Assembly: GCA_024655885.1 (NCBI GenBank)
Contig: JANLFN010000014.1
Coordinates: forward strand, 17,773-81,772
Reading direction: 5' to 3'
Origin: Eubacteriales bacterium
Lineage (GTDB): Bacteria > Bacillota > Clostridia > Acetivibrionales > JANLFN01
Length of the DNA stretch: 64,000 nucleotides
Shown here: positions 35,022-45,026 of the stretch, in pieces
How the letters are laid out: each line of letters opens with the position of its first letter
Numbering within the stretch: position 1 is the stretch's first letter
Program-made: the position numbers and the translations under genes
The notes under the pieces: generated by a model
What the model was told of the DNA's origin: nothing
The model's database searches: none
The model's input: the letters and a program-made list of their open reading frames with translations, nothing else

Positions 35022-36412
35022 TTTTAAGGAGGTACTATGAGACGAATAATTGGCATTCTGCTTGTACTGGCCTTGATGTTGACCACTCTCTTTTCAACAA
35101 CTGCATATGCCGATGGGGAAGGGAATATAGATCATGGAGGCGGCGGCTTGGGAAGTGGTACTGGAGAAAACTTCTGGAATCCCGGTGATGAAGGAGTTCG
35201 TGTTACTGTCATCAAGGTAAGTGATAGGACCCCTGTAACAGTTCCTATTGATTTTACAAATAAAGAACTAACCAGTACTATAAGGCATTTTGGCAAGGTT
35301 TCAAAAATATCTTACCGAAATGGATACGAATTAACGCCAGATACAAGCACATATAGGTACAAAAATCCGGACATAGCAATTCCCAAAATAATAAGATCTG
35401 CAAGCGGAAGCGGGGATATTGAAGAAATTAAAAGATATTTTTGCTCCGAATACATGATAAAGACCATTTCTAATATAACAGGTTTCAACTATGATACCTT
35501 AATAAATGGAGAATATAAAATTCTTCTTGAACCCATTGCATATCTCACATTCAACGGTATAAAGATGGCAATGACCGCAACGGAGGCTGCCCTTTATGAC
35601 CAACTGCTGGGAGGCGAGCTTCGCAGCAAGATGGTCTCTCTGACCCACAAGAACCTTCCTCTTGCCATGTTCCTCGAAACGCCGGATCTTGGATATCCTG
35701 CCTGGGCTGGCTCGAAGACCGAAAGGGTATCAAATGCGGACATTATATCCTCTCTCGGCCTTGGTATCGTTAGATTTAAGGACAATGTTGATCCTCCACC
35801 GGAGGTAAGTGCTTACGACTACGAGTACAGGGTCAATACCGAAGTCATCACCGCAGTCACCGTCCGGGGAGGACAGGCTGATCCCGATCATCCGGTATCG
35901 GCAACATTTAATATAGGCGGTAGAAGTTATAGGGTAAACAATGTATACTATCCAGACGGCGACAGCCAGCTTGTGTGGGTGCGCTGGACAACACCATCCA
36001 TCCCGCAGACCATGACCATTCATGTAAGCGTAACCGGCGGCGGTTCCCCAAGCAAAAGCGTAATTACCGCCAGGATTTCAGACCTGTCGCAAAACGAGCC
36101 TCCGAATCCTACTGCCAACGACAGGAACGACTCCTACACAACGCCGGGCATTCCGGACAATCCGCAGAAAACCTCGGCTTCATGGGGTGTATGGTCCCCA
36201 TGGTGGCATGAATATTGGGTCTGGATCAGCCATTGGGTCTGGGTCGTCGATGGAGATGGGGACGGTCATTGGGAGGATCATGGGTGGTGGGAGGATCACG
36301 GCTGGTGGGAGTTCGACTGGAATCCTTATTCGGCAAGCCTCTCTGCAGCAATGAGCGTAAAACCGGATGATAAGGTGCCTACCGCATGGGTAAGACGATG
36401 AAAAGCGGATAT

Positions 36413-38835
36413 GTGCGCCCAGATAGGGCTTTGTTTCAGTAGAAAGTGAGCAAAAATCACTGGTTGGAACTACTACACAAGATGACGTGTAAGTCAACCT
36501 ACCTTACTGCAAGGGGAAATCCGATACAGGAACACCGCATGGTAGGAAAGCGACAAGTGGACTTAGGGTAAAAGTCTCGACTTATGTTGCGATGACAAGC
36601 AGATACGAGGATAAGCCTGCGATTGGCGAATGTGAGGTCTAAGCTACCCTTGTTTTGGGTCTAAGGAAATTACCATGATACCTTAGTTGTAATTATCCAT
36701 ATATACCGTAACCGTATATGGAGTCATCAGCAAATTACAAAGCAGGCATGAGAGCATGTTTTAACAGACCGAAAGCATATCCGACAATCTGCACTTCCAA
36801 GGACAAAGCTAAACTGGGGATTGCCTAAACAGATACATTTGTCTGCATGGCAACAGAGTTCCAATAGTAGCTTAGGCTGAGGAAATCTCAGAAAACAGCG
36901 AAGTGGAACAGTTAATAAATTCAAAATAGGAAAGATGAAAGGACGGAGAAACCGTGACTAAACCAACATCTGATATTTTGGAGCGTATTTACAAGAATTC
37001 AAGCGAGCACAAAGACGGTGTCTACACACGTCTGTACCGTTATCTCCTGCGAGATGACATTTATTACCTTGCATATCAAAAGCTATATTCCAACAAGGGT
37101 GCATCAACCAAAGGCATTGATAATGATACTGCCGACGGTTTTGGAAAAAAGTACGTTGACAGCTTAATAAAAGAACTGTCAGACGGAACATATACACCTA
37201 AGCCGGTTCGCAGAGAATATATCAAGAAGAAAAACGGTAAAATGCGGCCTTTAGGAATACCGTCATTCAGAGATAAGCTGTTGCAAGAGGTAATACGTAA
37301 CTTTTTGGAAGCAATCTATGAGCCTACATTCAGTGACTTTTCGCACGGGTTTAGACCTAAGAGGAGCTGTCACACAGCCCTTGAACAGGCAAAACTATAT
37401 TTTAGGGGTGCAAAATGGTTCATTGAAGGCGACATCAAAGGGTGCTTTGACGACATTGACCATGACAAGCTGATTGAGATTTTGCAAAGGAAAATCAAGG
37501 ATAGCAGATTTATTAATGTTATCCGTAGTTTTCTGAAAGCAGGATACATGGAGGACTGGAAATACCATCAAACATATTCCGGCTGTCCGCAAGGCGGCAT
37601 CCTTTCTCCAATTCTTGCCAACATCTATCTTAATGAGCTAGACAATGAAATCGCGAAAATAAAGCAAGCCTTTGATAAGCCCGCAACCAGAAAAATCACA
37701 CCTGAACATAGCTCCTTAAGTGCGAAACTCTTTAAAAGAAGGAAGAAACTGAAAAGTGCTACAGGTGAACAAAGAACAGCCTTGTTATCTGAAATTCACG
37801 ACCTGGAGGAACAATACCGAAAAACACCCTCAAAAATGCAGGATGACAAAAAGGTATCGTACGTCAGGTATGCCGATGATTTTCTGATAGCAGTAAATGG
37901 CAGTAAAGAAGATTGCGTAAGGCTTAAAGAGCAGTTAGCAAAGTTTCTTTTTGACGAATACAAACTCACTCTAAGCAAAGACAAAACCCTGATTACACAC
38001 AGCAGTGAGCGAGTAAGATTCTTAGGCTATGATATATCGGTTAGGCGAAATCAAGAATATATGACCGATAGCAGGGGACGTAAGGCAAGACATCTAAATA
38101 ACACTGTTGCATTAAGCGTACCATTTGAGAAAATCGAAAAGCATATGTTTGAGAAAGGATTTGTCCGTCAAACTGAAGCGAAAAAGTTTAGGCCGCTACA
38201 CAAAAAAGGCTGGTTGTACCTACCTGACGCAGAAATTGTTGAACGATACAATGCGGAGATTCGTGGAATAGTGAATTACTATTACCTTGCCTCAAATCTA
38301 TACAAGCTGCAATATTTCGCTTATCTGATGGAATACAGTTGTCTTGCTACGCTTGCAGGAAAACACAATTCCACAATTAAGAAAATAGTAGCCAAACATA
38401 AGCAAGGCAAGGATTGGGCCATCAAGTATAAAACGGAAAATGGCGCAACCAAAGAAAAGCGAATTGTAAAACTAAAGGACTGCAATGGTAAGTGCGAGGA
38501 CAAAATCGTACAACACAAATATTCTGTAAATACAAATGCGACAATTAGGGCGCGACTACAGGCAGGGATTTGTGAATTGTGCGGTAGTAAAGATAAAGCC
38601 AGCTATGAGGTTCATCATGTGCCGAGTGTAAAGGGGCTGGACGGAACATCGCTTTGGGAGCAGATAATGAAATCCAAACGTAGAAAAACCTTAGTGGTAT
38701 GTGAAGATTGTCATAAGGCAATCCATGACGATTAGACTTGAATTTTTTATACGTTAAATATTAACGGAGAGCCGTATACATCGAGAGGTGTACGTACGGT
38801 TCGGTGGCGAGGGTCAGCAATGACCCTTAGCCTAT
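36413..38835 (+). mobile_element. group II intron 1
   Basis: It begins GTGCGCCCAGATAGGG and ends with a domain V (GAGCCGTATACATCGAGAGG, 38769-38788, closing near 38802) and a domain VI ending CCTAT at 38835. Removal joins GGATAT to GGCATC and restores the coding frame of the downstream exon. It encodes a maturase at 36954-38735. Confidence 0.88.
36954..38735 (+). CDS. ltrA: Group II intron reverse transcriptase/maturase with HNH
   Basis: A 593-residue intron-encoded protein. The RT core runs from GIDNDTADGFGKKYVDSL to the active site VRYADDFLIAV; RPLGIPSFRDKLLQEVI and GCPQGGILSPILANIYLNEL are RT blocks. The maturase domain follows, then a C-terminal HNH zinc module (CELCGSKDKASYEVHHVPS ... 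VCEDCHKAIHDD). It acts in splicing and retrohoming of intron 1. The start is GTG, with GAAAGGACGGAG upstream. All blocks look intact. Confidence 0.93.
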   Translation: MTKPTSDILERIYKNSSEHKDGVYTRLYRYLLRDDIYYLAYQKLYSNKGASTKGIDNDTADGFGKKYVDSLIKELSDGTYTPKPVRREYIKKKNGKMRPLGIPSFRDKLLQEVIRNFLEAIYEPTFSDFSHGFRPKRSCHTALEQAKLYFRGAKWFIEGDIKGCFDDIDHDKLIEILQRKIKDSRFINVIRSFLKAGYMEDWKYHQTYSGCPQGGILSPILANIYLNELDNEIAKIKQAFDKPATRKITPEHSSLSAKLFKRRKKLKSATGEQRTALLSEIHDLEEQYRKTPSKMQDDKKVSYVRYADDFLIAVNGSKEDCVRLKEQLAKFLFDEYKLTLSKDKTLITHSSERVRFLGYDISVRRNQEYMTDSRGRKARHLNNTVALSVPFEKIEKHMFEKGFVRQTEAKKFRPLHKKGWLYLPDAEIVERYNAEIRGIVNYYYLASNLYKLQYFAYLMEYSCLATLAGKHNSTIKKIVAKHKQGKDWAIKYKTENGATKEKRIVKLKDCNGKCEDKIVQHKYSVNTNATIRARLQAGICELCGSKDKASYEVHHVPSVKGLDGTSLWEQIMKSKRRKTLVVCEDCHKAIHDD

Positions 38836-39172
38836 GGCATCAACATCAGCGTCACTGCCAATGTAAGCACCAACCAGTCCTCCGCTGTTACCGGAGCGCA
38901 AACGGCGGTGACATATTTCCCGGAGTTTCAGTATCAGACTTACTGGAGGCTTTTGGATAGGACAAGCAGCGGGTATAATGCCACATTTGAGTTCAAGCAA
39001 AACAAATACTCAACCTATAACCGACGTGTTCATTTCACACCTGTTTGGTTTCCTGACGGCAGCTACATGCCCTATACTTGCCTGATGGATTGCTGGACAC
39101 CTGCCGGAATGCTTTCCATGAATCTCACAGATACAGTGATAATACAGGGAAGCTTATGGGATGACTGGCATA

Positions 39173-41929
39173 GTGCGATACGTTCCTAACTGAAAAGGTT
39201 AGGCGCAAGGTCGTGTTTTAATAAACACAGTTCTTGCAGAACTGATATTCCGATGGGTGGAATGATGGGGTAACGCCCTGAAACGCCCCCTTGATACTAC
39301 GGTATGCATCAGTCGTGCAATAGATTTGATGTGTAAAGCCCGTTGAAGTCGGCAGAGAACCGCCCAAACAGGTCAAGCTGTGGAAAGCTGTGTAGAGGTA
39401 CATGGTGCGGTCTATATGCCGGAGGTCTATCAATACCTATGGTGAGAATGTGGGTAGTTAGCCCGCTGACGAATTTCCGAATGAAAGGGTCTAAAAGTCG
39501 ATACAATCGAAAGGTTGTAACCGTGTCATGCGGTGTACGTGAGGATAAGTAAAATAGTGCCCATGAAAGTCCTTACGGCATTACAGGTGCCGTCCAGCGT
39601 ACAGGCTCAAAGGAAAACCTAAGGGTATTGGAAATTGGATAGGAATATCGGAACGTAGAAAGGTCAGGACGTGGAGCGCATTGCAGCGCAAGGAAGCGGT
39701 ATCAGGGAAAGCGGTCACCGTATAACCTGATTTAATCTGGCTGAGAGCAGTGGCATAGTACCTATGAAACCGTGGAAACACGGCGGAGGGATAGCCACAA
39801 GTCGAGAATGATTCTGAAAAACAGTAAGGTAAAAGCAGACAATATCATAGGTTCGAGTAAGACTAAGAAAGGTAGACCCGCCATTAAAAGCGAGGTGAGC
39901 CGACTATGACAGCGACAGGCAAGCAAAGGAAAAAGGCAAAATTACGCCATGCTGAATACTACGGCCTTCAGGAAATCTTTGATAAGCTGTATGCCGACAG
40001 CAAAAACGGTCGCATTTTCAAAGACCTTATGCCGCTGATAACAGCGGAGGAAAATATCAAGCTGGCATACCGCAATATCAGGAAAAACAAAGGAAGTAGG
40101 ACAGCAGGCACAGACAACCGGACAATCGAAAATCTATCCAAGTTAAGTGATGAACGGCTGGTTTACCTTGTCCAGCGAAAATTGAGTTGGTACGAACCCC
40201 AGCCGGTGCGCAGGGTAGAAATACCGAAACCAAATGACCCGACAAAAATGCGCCCGCTCGGTATACCAACCATCATGGACAGGCTGATACAGCAATGCGT
40301 GTTGCAGGTGCTGGAACCAATATGCGAAGCAAAATTTCATGATAACAGCCACGGCTTTCGCCCAAACCGAAGCACCGAACACGCCATAGCGCAGGCGGTT
40401 AAAATGATGCAGTTAAGCGGACTTTCTTTTGTGGTTGACATAGACATCAAAGGATTTTTCGATAACGTCAGTCATGGGAAACTGCTCAAGCAAATGTGGA
40501 CAATGGGAATACGGGATAAAACCCTGCTCTCAATCATATCCGCAATGCTGAAAGCAGAAGTAGCCGGAATAGGATTTCCAGAAAAAGGAACACCGCAAGG
40601 CGGCGTCATTTCCCCGCTTCTTTCAAATATCGTGCTGAATGAACTGGATTGGTGGATAGCAAGCCAATGGGAAAACATGCCTACAAAACGGCAATATTCC
40701 ACCGGAATTAGTGCGAACGGTGCTCCGATTCACAGCAGTCGATATGGCTCGCTTAGAAACCTGACCAACCTGAAGGAATGCTACATTGTGCGTTATGCCG
40801 ATGATTTTCGCATATTTTGCAGAAAGCGTGGCGACGCGGAAAAGGTGTTCCATGCTGTTCAGGATTGGCTCAAGCACCGTCTGGGGCTTGAAATCAATCG
40901 GGATAAATCACAAATCGTCAATTTGAAAAAGGGATATTCCGAATTCTTGGGTTTTAAGATGAAGCTGAATCGCAGAGGCACAAAAGCCAACGGAGAACCA
41001 AAATACATCGTTAAAAGCCGCATCACCAATAAGTCTAAGAAAAAGATTGTCCAAAAAGCGCACGCACTCATACACGATATTGAGTTCCATACAGACGGAA
41101 AAGACGGGCAGTATACCGCAGTATCCATGTATAACTCATTTGTTATCGGAGTGCATAACTACTATAACATGGCTACCCATGTTCAAAAAGATTTTAGGGA
41201 AATTGCCTTTCCTATCTACAAGAGCCTGAAAGCAAGACTCCGAGAACGGTTGAAAACAAAGTCATGGCTGGATAGCAGGAAAATTCAATATACCATACCA
41301 AAGCACATACAGGAGGCATACGGAAAAAGTGCACAACTCCGGTTTATCGGCACCAATGATACAAAGGTGCTGGTGCCAATCGGTTATGTGTCGCATAAAT
41401 ATCCCCGTATGAAAGCGAGAGTCGTTAATAAATACACGCCGGAAGGCAGGGCTGCCATTCATAAAGGGCTGGAGCGGATAGATAAAAACATCCTGCACTA
41501 CCTGATGAGAAACCCTGTCCGTCATAAAACGGTGGAGTTCAATGATAATCGCCTTTCCCTGTACTGTGCACAGCATGGAAAATGTGCGGTCAGCAAACAG
41601 ATTCTGGACAGAGATGAGGTTCACTGTCATCATATAGCACCAAAACACTGTGGCGGTACAGATGAATATGCGAACTTAATCATTGTTTCTGAACGGATGC
41701 ACCAGCTTATTCATGCAAACAATCCTACAACGGTATTTGAATTACTCTCGCATTTCAGCTTAACAAAGCCGCAAATTAGAAAGCTCAATCAGCTTCGGAA
41801 GCTTGCAATCGTTGATAACTGCTTTATCATACCAGAAGAAATTCCCGATGGAACGCCGTGTGAGGGGAAACTCTCATGCACGGTGTGAAGCGGGGGAAAA
41901 TCCGGCGATGACATCAAAGGATTACCTAT
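39173..41929 (+). mobile_element. group II intron 2
   Basis: It begins GTGCGATACGTTCC and ends with a domain V (near 41850-41887; GTGTGAGGGGAAACTCTCAT) and a domain VI ending ACCTAT at 41929. It lies only 337 bp after intron 1 in the same gene. Its RNA and maturase differ clearly from those of intron 1, so it is an independent insertion. Confidence 0.85.
39906..41888 (+). CDS. ltrA: Group II intron reverse transcriptase/maturase with HNH
   Basis: A 660-residue intron-encoded protein. RT blocks include MRPLGIPTIMDRLIQQCVLQ, GFRPNRSTEHAIAQAVKMM, GTPQGGVISPLLSNIVLNEL and the active site VRYADDFRIFC. The maturase domain and a C-terminal HNH region (RDEVHCHHIAPKHCGGTDEY) follow. It is longer and of a different lineage than the maturase of intron 1. 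An AGCGAGGTGAG site precedes the ATG. Its last codons overlap intron domain V. Confidence 0.93.
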   Translation: MTATGKQRKKAKLRHAEYYGLQEIFDKLYADSKNGRIFKDLMPLITAEENIKLAYRNIRKNKGSRTAGTDNRTIENLSKLSDERLVYLVQRKLSWYEPQPVRRVEIPKPNDPTKMRPLGIPTIMDRLIQQCVLQVLEPICEAKFHDNSHGFRPNRSTEHAIAQAVKMMQLSGLSFVVDIDIKGFFDNVSHGKLLKQMWTMGIRDKTLLSIISAMLKAEVAGIGFPEKGTPQGGVISPLLSNIVLNELDWWIASQWENMPTKRQYSTGISANGAPIHSSRYGSLRNLTNLKECYIVRYADDFRIFCRKRGDAEKVFHAVQDWLKHRLGLEINRDKSQIVNLKKGYSEFLGFKMKLNRRGTKANGEPKYIVKSRITNKSKKKIVQKAHALIHDIEFHTDGKDGQYTAVSMYNSFVIGVHNYYNMATHVQKDFREIAFPIYKSLKARLRERLKTKSWLDSRKIQYTIPKHIQEAYGKSAQLRFIGTNDTKVLVPIGYVSHKYPRMKARVVNKYTPEGRAAIHKGLERIDKNILHYLMRNPVRHKTVEFNDNRLSLYCAQHGKCAVSKQILDRDEVHCHHIAPKHCGGTDEYANLIIVSERMHQLIHANNPTTVFELLSHFSLTKPQIRKLNQLRKLAIVDNCFIIPEEIPDGTPCEGKLSCTV

Positions 41930-41974
41930 CGCTATTCGCCCCTTTGAAACCGTAAAAAGATCAGAAAAAGAAAG

Positions 41975-42010
41975 AGATCGCCTGTAACCTATGCTCGGCG
42001 GTCTTTTTTT
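41975..42010 (+). terminator. intrinsic terminator after the exported-protein gene
   Basis: AGATCGCC (41975-41982) pairs with GGCGGTCT (41997-42004) and eight or more T follow. It overlaps the longer possible stop of the interrupted gene. Confidence 0.8.
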
Positions 42011-42044
42011 TCCCCAAACGCAAATTATGAAAGGTGGAATTTCA

Positions 42045-42386
42045 GTGAAAAAAGGCAAAAAAGTTCTAACGATTTTCTGCATCACCTTTGTGTTAATGAC
42101 CTTGTTCTGTGTGACTGCTTATGCAGCCCCCACAGGCGACGTTGCAGGAGCCATTGAGGATACATGGAAGGATGCATCGGGGCAGATCAAGCAGGTGGTC
42201 AACAACGTAGTATTCCCCGCCATCGACCTCATCCTTGCCGTGTTTTTCTTCGCAAAGCTTGGCATGGCCTATTTCGATTACAGGAAACATGGACAGTTTG
42301 AATGGGCTGCTCCTGCTATTCTCTTCGCCTGCTTAATATTTACCCTCACAGCGCCGCTCTATATTTGGAAGATTCTTGGCATGTGA
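42045..42386 (+). CDS. DUF3852 protein (VirB2-like)
   Basis: A 113-residue protein with a cleavable signal peptide (KKVLTIFCITFVLMTLFCVT then AYAAP) and two membrane helices (about 55-72 and 85-107). The small two-helix layout at this place in the operon suggests a VirB2-like channel or pilus subunit. The start is GTG at 42045, with AAGGTGG 7 nt upstream; the ATG at 42027 precedes that site. DUF3852 is a standard component of this ICE family. Confidence 0.75.
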   Translation: MKKGKKVLTIFCITFVLMTLFCVTAYAAPTGDVAGAIEDTWKDASGQIKQVVNNVVFPAIDLILAVFFFAKLGMAYFDYRKHGQFEWAAPAILFACLIFTLTAPLYIWKILGM

Positions 42387-42460
42387 CAGCAGCATAATTG
42401 TGCCAGGGAGCTGGTGCAAAAGCAGGCTCTTTATTTTTCAGTAAAGGAGTGATAAGTCCA

Positions 42461-43321
42461 ATGTTCATATGGGATTTTGTTGCTGACACTGTCCTTGGAC
42501 AGATCATGGACTGGATCTATGCTCAGATTATCGGCTTCCTTGGTGAGTTCTTCGCGATGATGGGCAACATGGGAGCCGAGCTGTTCGGGATGAGCTGGGT
42601 GCAGGCCATCGTGCTGTTCTTCTCTTATCTTGCATGGGCGCTTTATGGGACAGGGCTTGTGGTTTCTGCCTTTGAATGCGGAATTGAATACCAAAGCGGC
42701 AGGGGCAGCATCAAGGACACGGCTTTAAATGCCATCAAGGGCTTTATGGCTGTCAGCCTGTTTACCATTGTGCCGGTGGAACTGTACAAGCTGGCGATTA
42801 CCTTGCAGGGTAACTTCACATCCGGCATCACAGGACTTGCAGCGGCAGACAGCCGCATCAGCACCATGGCTGCCGCTGCCCTTGCCAGCATAGGCGATGT
42901 CTTAGTTAGTCCCATTATGGGAATATTCTGTCTGATCCTCATGGGCTATGCGGTAATCAAAGTGTTTTTCGCCAACCTCAAAAGAGGGGGAATTCTGCTC
43001 ATCCAGATTGCCGTGGGCAGCCTGTATATGTTCAGTGTCCCCAGAGGATATATCGACGGATTCGTATCATGGTGCAAACAGGTGGTGGGCTTATGCCTGA
43101 CTGCATTTTTGCAGGCGACCATCCTCATTGCAGGGCTCATGGTGTTTAACAGAAACATGCTTCTAGGCCTTGGCCTTATGCTTGCAGCTTCAGAGATACC
43201 ACGAATCGCTGGGCAGTTCGGGCTTGACACCAGCACCAGGGGCAACCTCATGAGTACCATGTATGCGGCGCAGACTGCGATGAACATTACGCGCACAGTG
43301 GTAAGGGCGGTGGCAAAATGA
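42461..43321 (+). CDS. DUF6045 / VirB6-TrbL-like channel protein
   Basis: A 286-residue protein with about seven hydrophobic helices, the usual form of VirB6/TrbL proteins in the inner-membrane channel of type IV secretion systems. YLAWALYGTGLVVSAFECGI and GLMLAASEIPRIAGQFGLDT are characteristic of DUF6045. AAAGGAGTGAT precedes the ATG. It overlaps the DUF4406 gene by 4 bp. Confidence 0.78.
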   Translation: MFIWDFVADTVLGQIMDWIYAQIIGFLGEFFAMMGNMGAELFGMSWVQAIVLFFSYLAWALYGTGLVVSAFECGIEYQSGRGSIKDTALNAIKGFMAVSLFTIVPVELYKLAITLQGNFTSGITGLAAADSRISTMAAAALASIGDVLVSPIMGIFCLILMGYAVIKVFFANLKRGGILLIQIAVGSLYMFSVPRGYIDGFVSWCKQVVGLCLTAFLQATILIAGLMVFNRNMLLGLGLMLAASEIPRIAGQFGLDTSTRGNLMSTMYAAQTAMNITRTVVRAVAK

Positions 43322-43887
43322 CGGATATGAAGCTGGTTTATATTGCCTCGCCCTATGCCGGGGATATTGAATATAACACCAAAATGGCAATAAAATACTG
43401 CCGCTATGCTGCGGGACGCGGTGTTATTCCTCTAGCTCCCCATTTGCTGCTGCCAAGATTTCTCTGTGAATCGAATCCGGCAGAACGAGAGCTGGGAATC
43501 AAAATGGGGCTTAGGCTTCTTGCTTTATGCTCCGAGCTGTGGGTGTTCGGCGATAGGATATCCGAGGGTATGCGGCGTGAAATTAAGGAAGCCGAAAGGC
43601 TCGGGATTAAAATCATTTATCAAGATTCAAATAAAATTCAGGGAGTGATGAACATGAAGCGATGGGGAATTTGGGCAAAGCGCAGTGCTGCCTCTATCTG
43701 CGGAGCTTCTGAGGCTTGGCTGAAATCAGAAGGCAAGATACAAACCTTTGATACTTATGAGGAAGCTGCCGAAAAAGCAAAAAAGCTCATGAAAAACATC
43801 GGCACGGCAAATGTCTCTTATTATCCTAAAGAAATAGAGATTGAACTAAATGAAGTTCAGTCCTCCGACATGAACATGAAGCTATAA
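43318..43887 (+). CDS. DUF4406 (nucleoside deoxyribosyltransferase-like) protein with tail
   Basis: A 189-residue protein. The N-terminal half has the DUF4406 fold: LVYIASPYAGDIEYNTKMAI, PLAPHLLLPRFL and ELWVFGDRISEGMRREIKEA. This fold occurs in nucleoside 2-deoxyribosyltransferases and NAD-cleaving relatives. The C-terminal half (MKRWGIWAKRSAASICGASE, EEAAEKAKKLMKNIGTANVS) is a small separate module. It ends EVQSSDMNMKL, the shared Met/Leu tail. Overlap with the channel gene suggests co-translation; a catalytic role is not proven. Confidence 0.7.
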   Translation: MTDMKLVYIASPYAGDIEYNTKMAIKYCRYAAGRGVIPLAPHLLLPRFLCESNPAERELGIKMGLRLLALCSELWVFGDRISEGMRREIKEAERLGIKIIYQDSNKIQGVMNMKRWGIWAKRSAASICGASEAWLKSEGKIQTFDTYEEAAEKAKKLMKNIGTANVSYYPKEIEIELNEVQSSDMNMKL

Positions 43888-43900
43888 GGAGGGGCAGAGT

Positions 43901-44203
43901 ATGTATATTTACCCGGACAATTTAAAATCCAAGGCGGTACTGTGGCTGTGGCAGCTTCGGGATATCGGCATCATCAGCATCGGATGTCTTGTTTCTGTGT
44001 TTGCGCTTGTACAGCTCGGCATCCTGCTTCCGATAGTGGCAACTGCTCTCTATGCCTTTTTAACCATCCGTTTTGAGGACACTTCTATCCTCGATTTTAT
44101 CAAGTATGCCTGTGCCTTTTTTATAACCAAACAGCAGTTATATGAATGGAAACTGCAGCCCGCTGTCCATTCAGAACCGAATAGAAAGCAGGTGGACAAA
44201 TGA
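43901..44203 (+). CDS. PrgI/VirB3-like membrane protein
   Basis: A 100-residue protein with two membrane helices (about 22-40 and 45-62) after a short N-terminal cytoplasmic part. The size, layout and place before VirB4 genes fit the VirB3/PrgI group. AAGGAGGGGC precedes the ATG. It overlaps the next gene by 4 bp. Confidence 0.65.
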   Translation: MYIYPDNLKSKAVLWLWQLRDIGIISIGCLVSVFALVQLGILLPIVATALYAFLTIRFEDTSILDFIKYACAFFITKQQLYEWKLQPAVHSEPNRKQVDK

Positions 44204-44790
44204 GCAGAAAAGAAAAAAAGAAAGCTAAACAAAAGCTCTCCACACGGCAGTTCATAAACACAAAGGCCATCACTGACTACAGCCTTTTGACTTACGGCCA
44301 CGGCGAACTGGTATATTTTATCATCAAGCCGACCAACATCTCGGTTCTGTCGGAAGCCAGTATTGCCGCCCGGATCTATGCTCTTATGACTGTTCTGAAA
44401 GGCATGGCTGAGATTGAAATGCTGTGTCTTAACAGCCGTGAAAATTTTGAGGACAACAAGCGTTTTTTGCGAAACCGCATTGAACAGGAGGATAACCCCA
44501 CTGTCCGAAAGCTTTTGGAGGCAGACTTGACCTTCCTTGACCGCATACAGGTGCAGATGGCGACAGCCCGCGAGTTCCTCATTGTTATCCGGTTGCGGGA
44601 TGAAAAACCGAACGAAGTATTCCCGTATTTAAACCGCATTGAAAAAACCCTGCGAGAGCAGGGCTTTTCCGTTAAAAGGGCCGAAAAAGAGGACATCAAA
44701 AGAATCCTCGCCGTGTATTTCGAGCAGAACGTGACTACTGAAAAATTCGAGGACTTCGATGGTGAAAGATGGGTGATTTTCGGTGACTAA
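44200..44790 (+). CDS. conjugation protein, VirB4 N-terminal-like
   Basis: A 196-residue soluble protein. TRQFINTKAITDYSLLTYGH, YFIIKPTNISVLSEASIAAR and ATAREFLIVIRLRDEKPNEV resemble the N-terminal platform part of TraC/VirB4 ATPases. The ATPase itself is encoded separately at 46076. It overlaps the PrgI-like gene by 4 bp. The HEPN/MNT pair now stands between the two VirB4-related genes. Confidence 0.6.
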   Translation: MSRKEKKKAKQKLSTRQFINTKAITDYSLLTYGHGELVYFIIKPTNISVLSEASIAARIYALMTVLKGMAEIEMLCLNSRENFEDNKRFLRNRIEQEDNPTVRKLLEADLTFLDRIQVQMATAREFLIVIRLRDEKPNEVFPYLNRIEKTLREQGFSVKRAEKEDIKRILAVYFEQNVTTEKFEDFDGERWVIFGD

Positions 44791-45026
44791 ATGGAAGTTT
44801 TTGTGTTATAATTATATAACAAATATGCAATAAAAACAGGTTAAAGGAAGTCATGCGGTTTTTGCACATGCCGATACCAAAGCTGGACAGCAGCATGGAT
44901 ATTGCAGCTATAGCATAATAATAATCGCTAATCAGGCCTTCTGAATTATGATACAATAATCATATATAAAGTAAATGGTACTATTGAAGCTATTGGGATA
45001 TGCTAAAAATAGATGGAGGTGTTAAT
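44791..45026. other. gene-free stretch before the MNT gene
   Basis: AT-rich, with the near-palindrome TTATAATTATATAA at about 44807-44820. A TACAAT-type -10 box lies near 44955. It probably contains the promoter of the MNT/HEPN pair. I see no gene. Confidence 0.35.

Larger units (their letters stand above)
35037..41987 (+). pseudogene. exported protein gene cut by two group II introns and a frameshift
   Basis: Exon A (35037-36412) encodes a signal peptide (ending TTAYA), then a secreted protein with a Trp/His-rich region (WWHEYWVWISHWVWVV). Exon B (38836-39172) continues GINISVTANVSTNQSSAV to LWDDWH. Exon C starts about 41930. A one-base loss in a G run (GGG at 36388-36390, GGGG expected) puts exon A out of frame just before the first intron; with the extra G it reads PTAWGKTMKSGYGINIS across the splice. 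The last splice gives a stop at 41955 with the canonical intron end, or RPFETVKRSEKERDRL ending at 41987 if the boundary is shifted by one base. The protein family is unknown. TAAGGAGG precedes the ATG. Confidence 0.75.
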
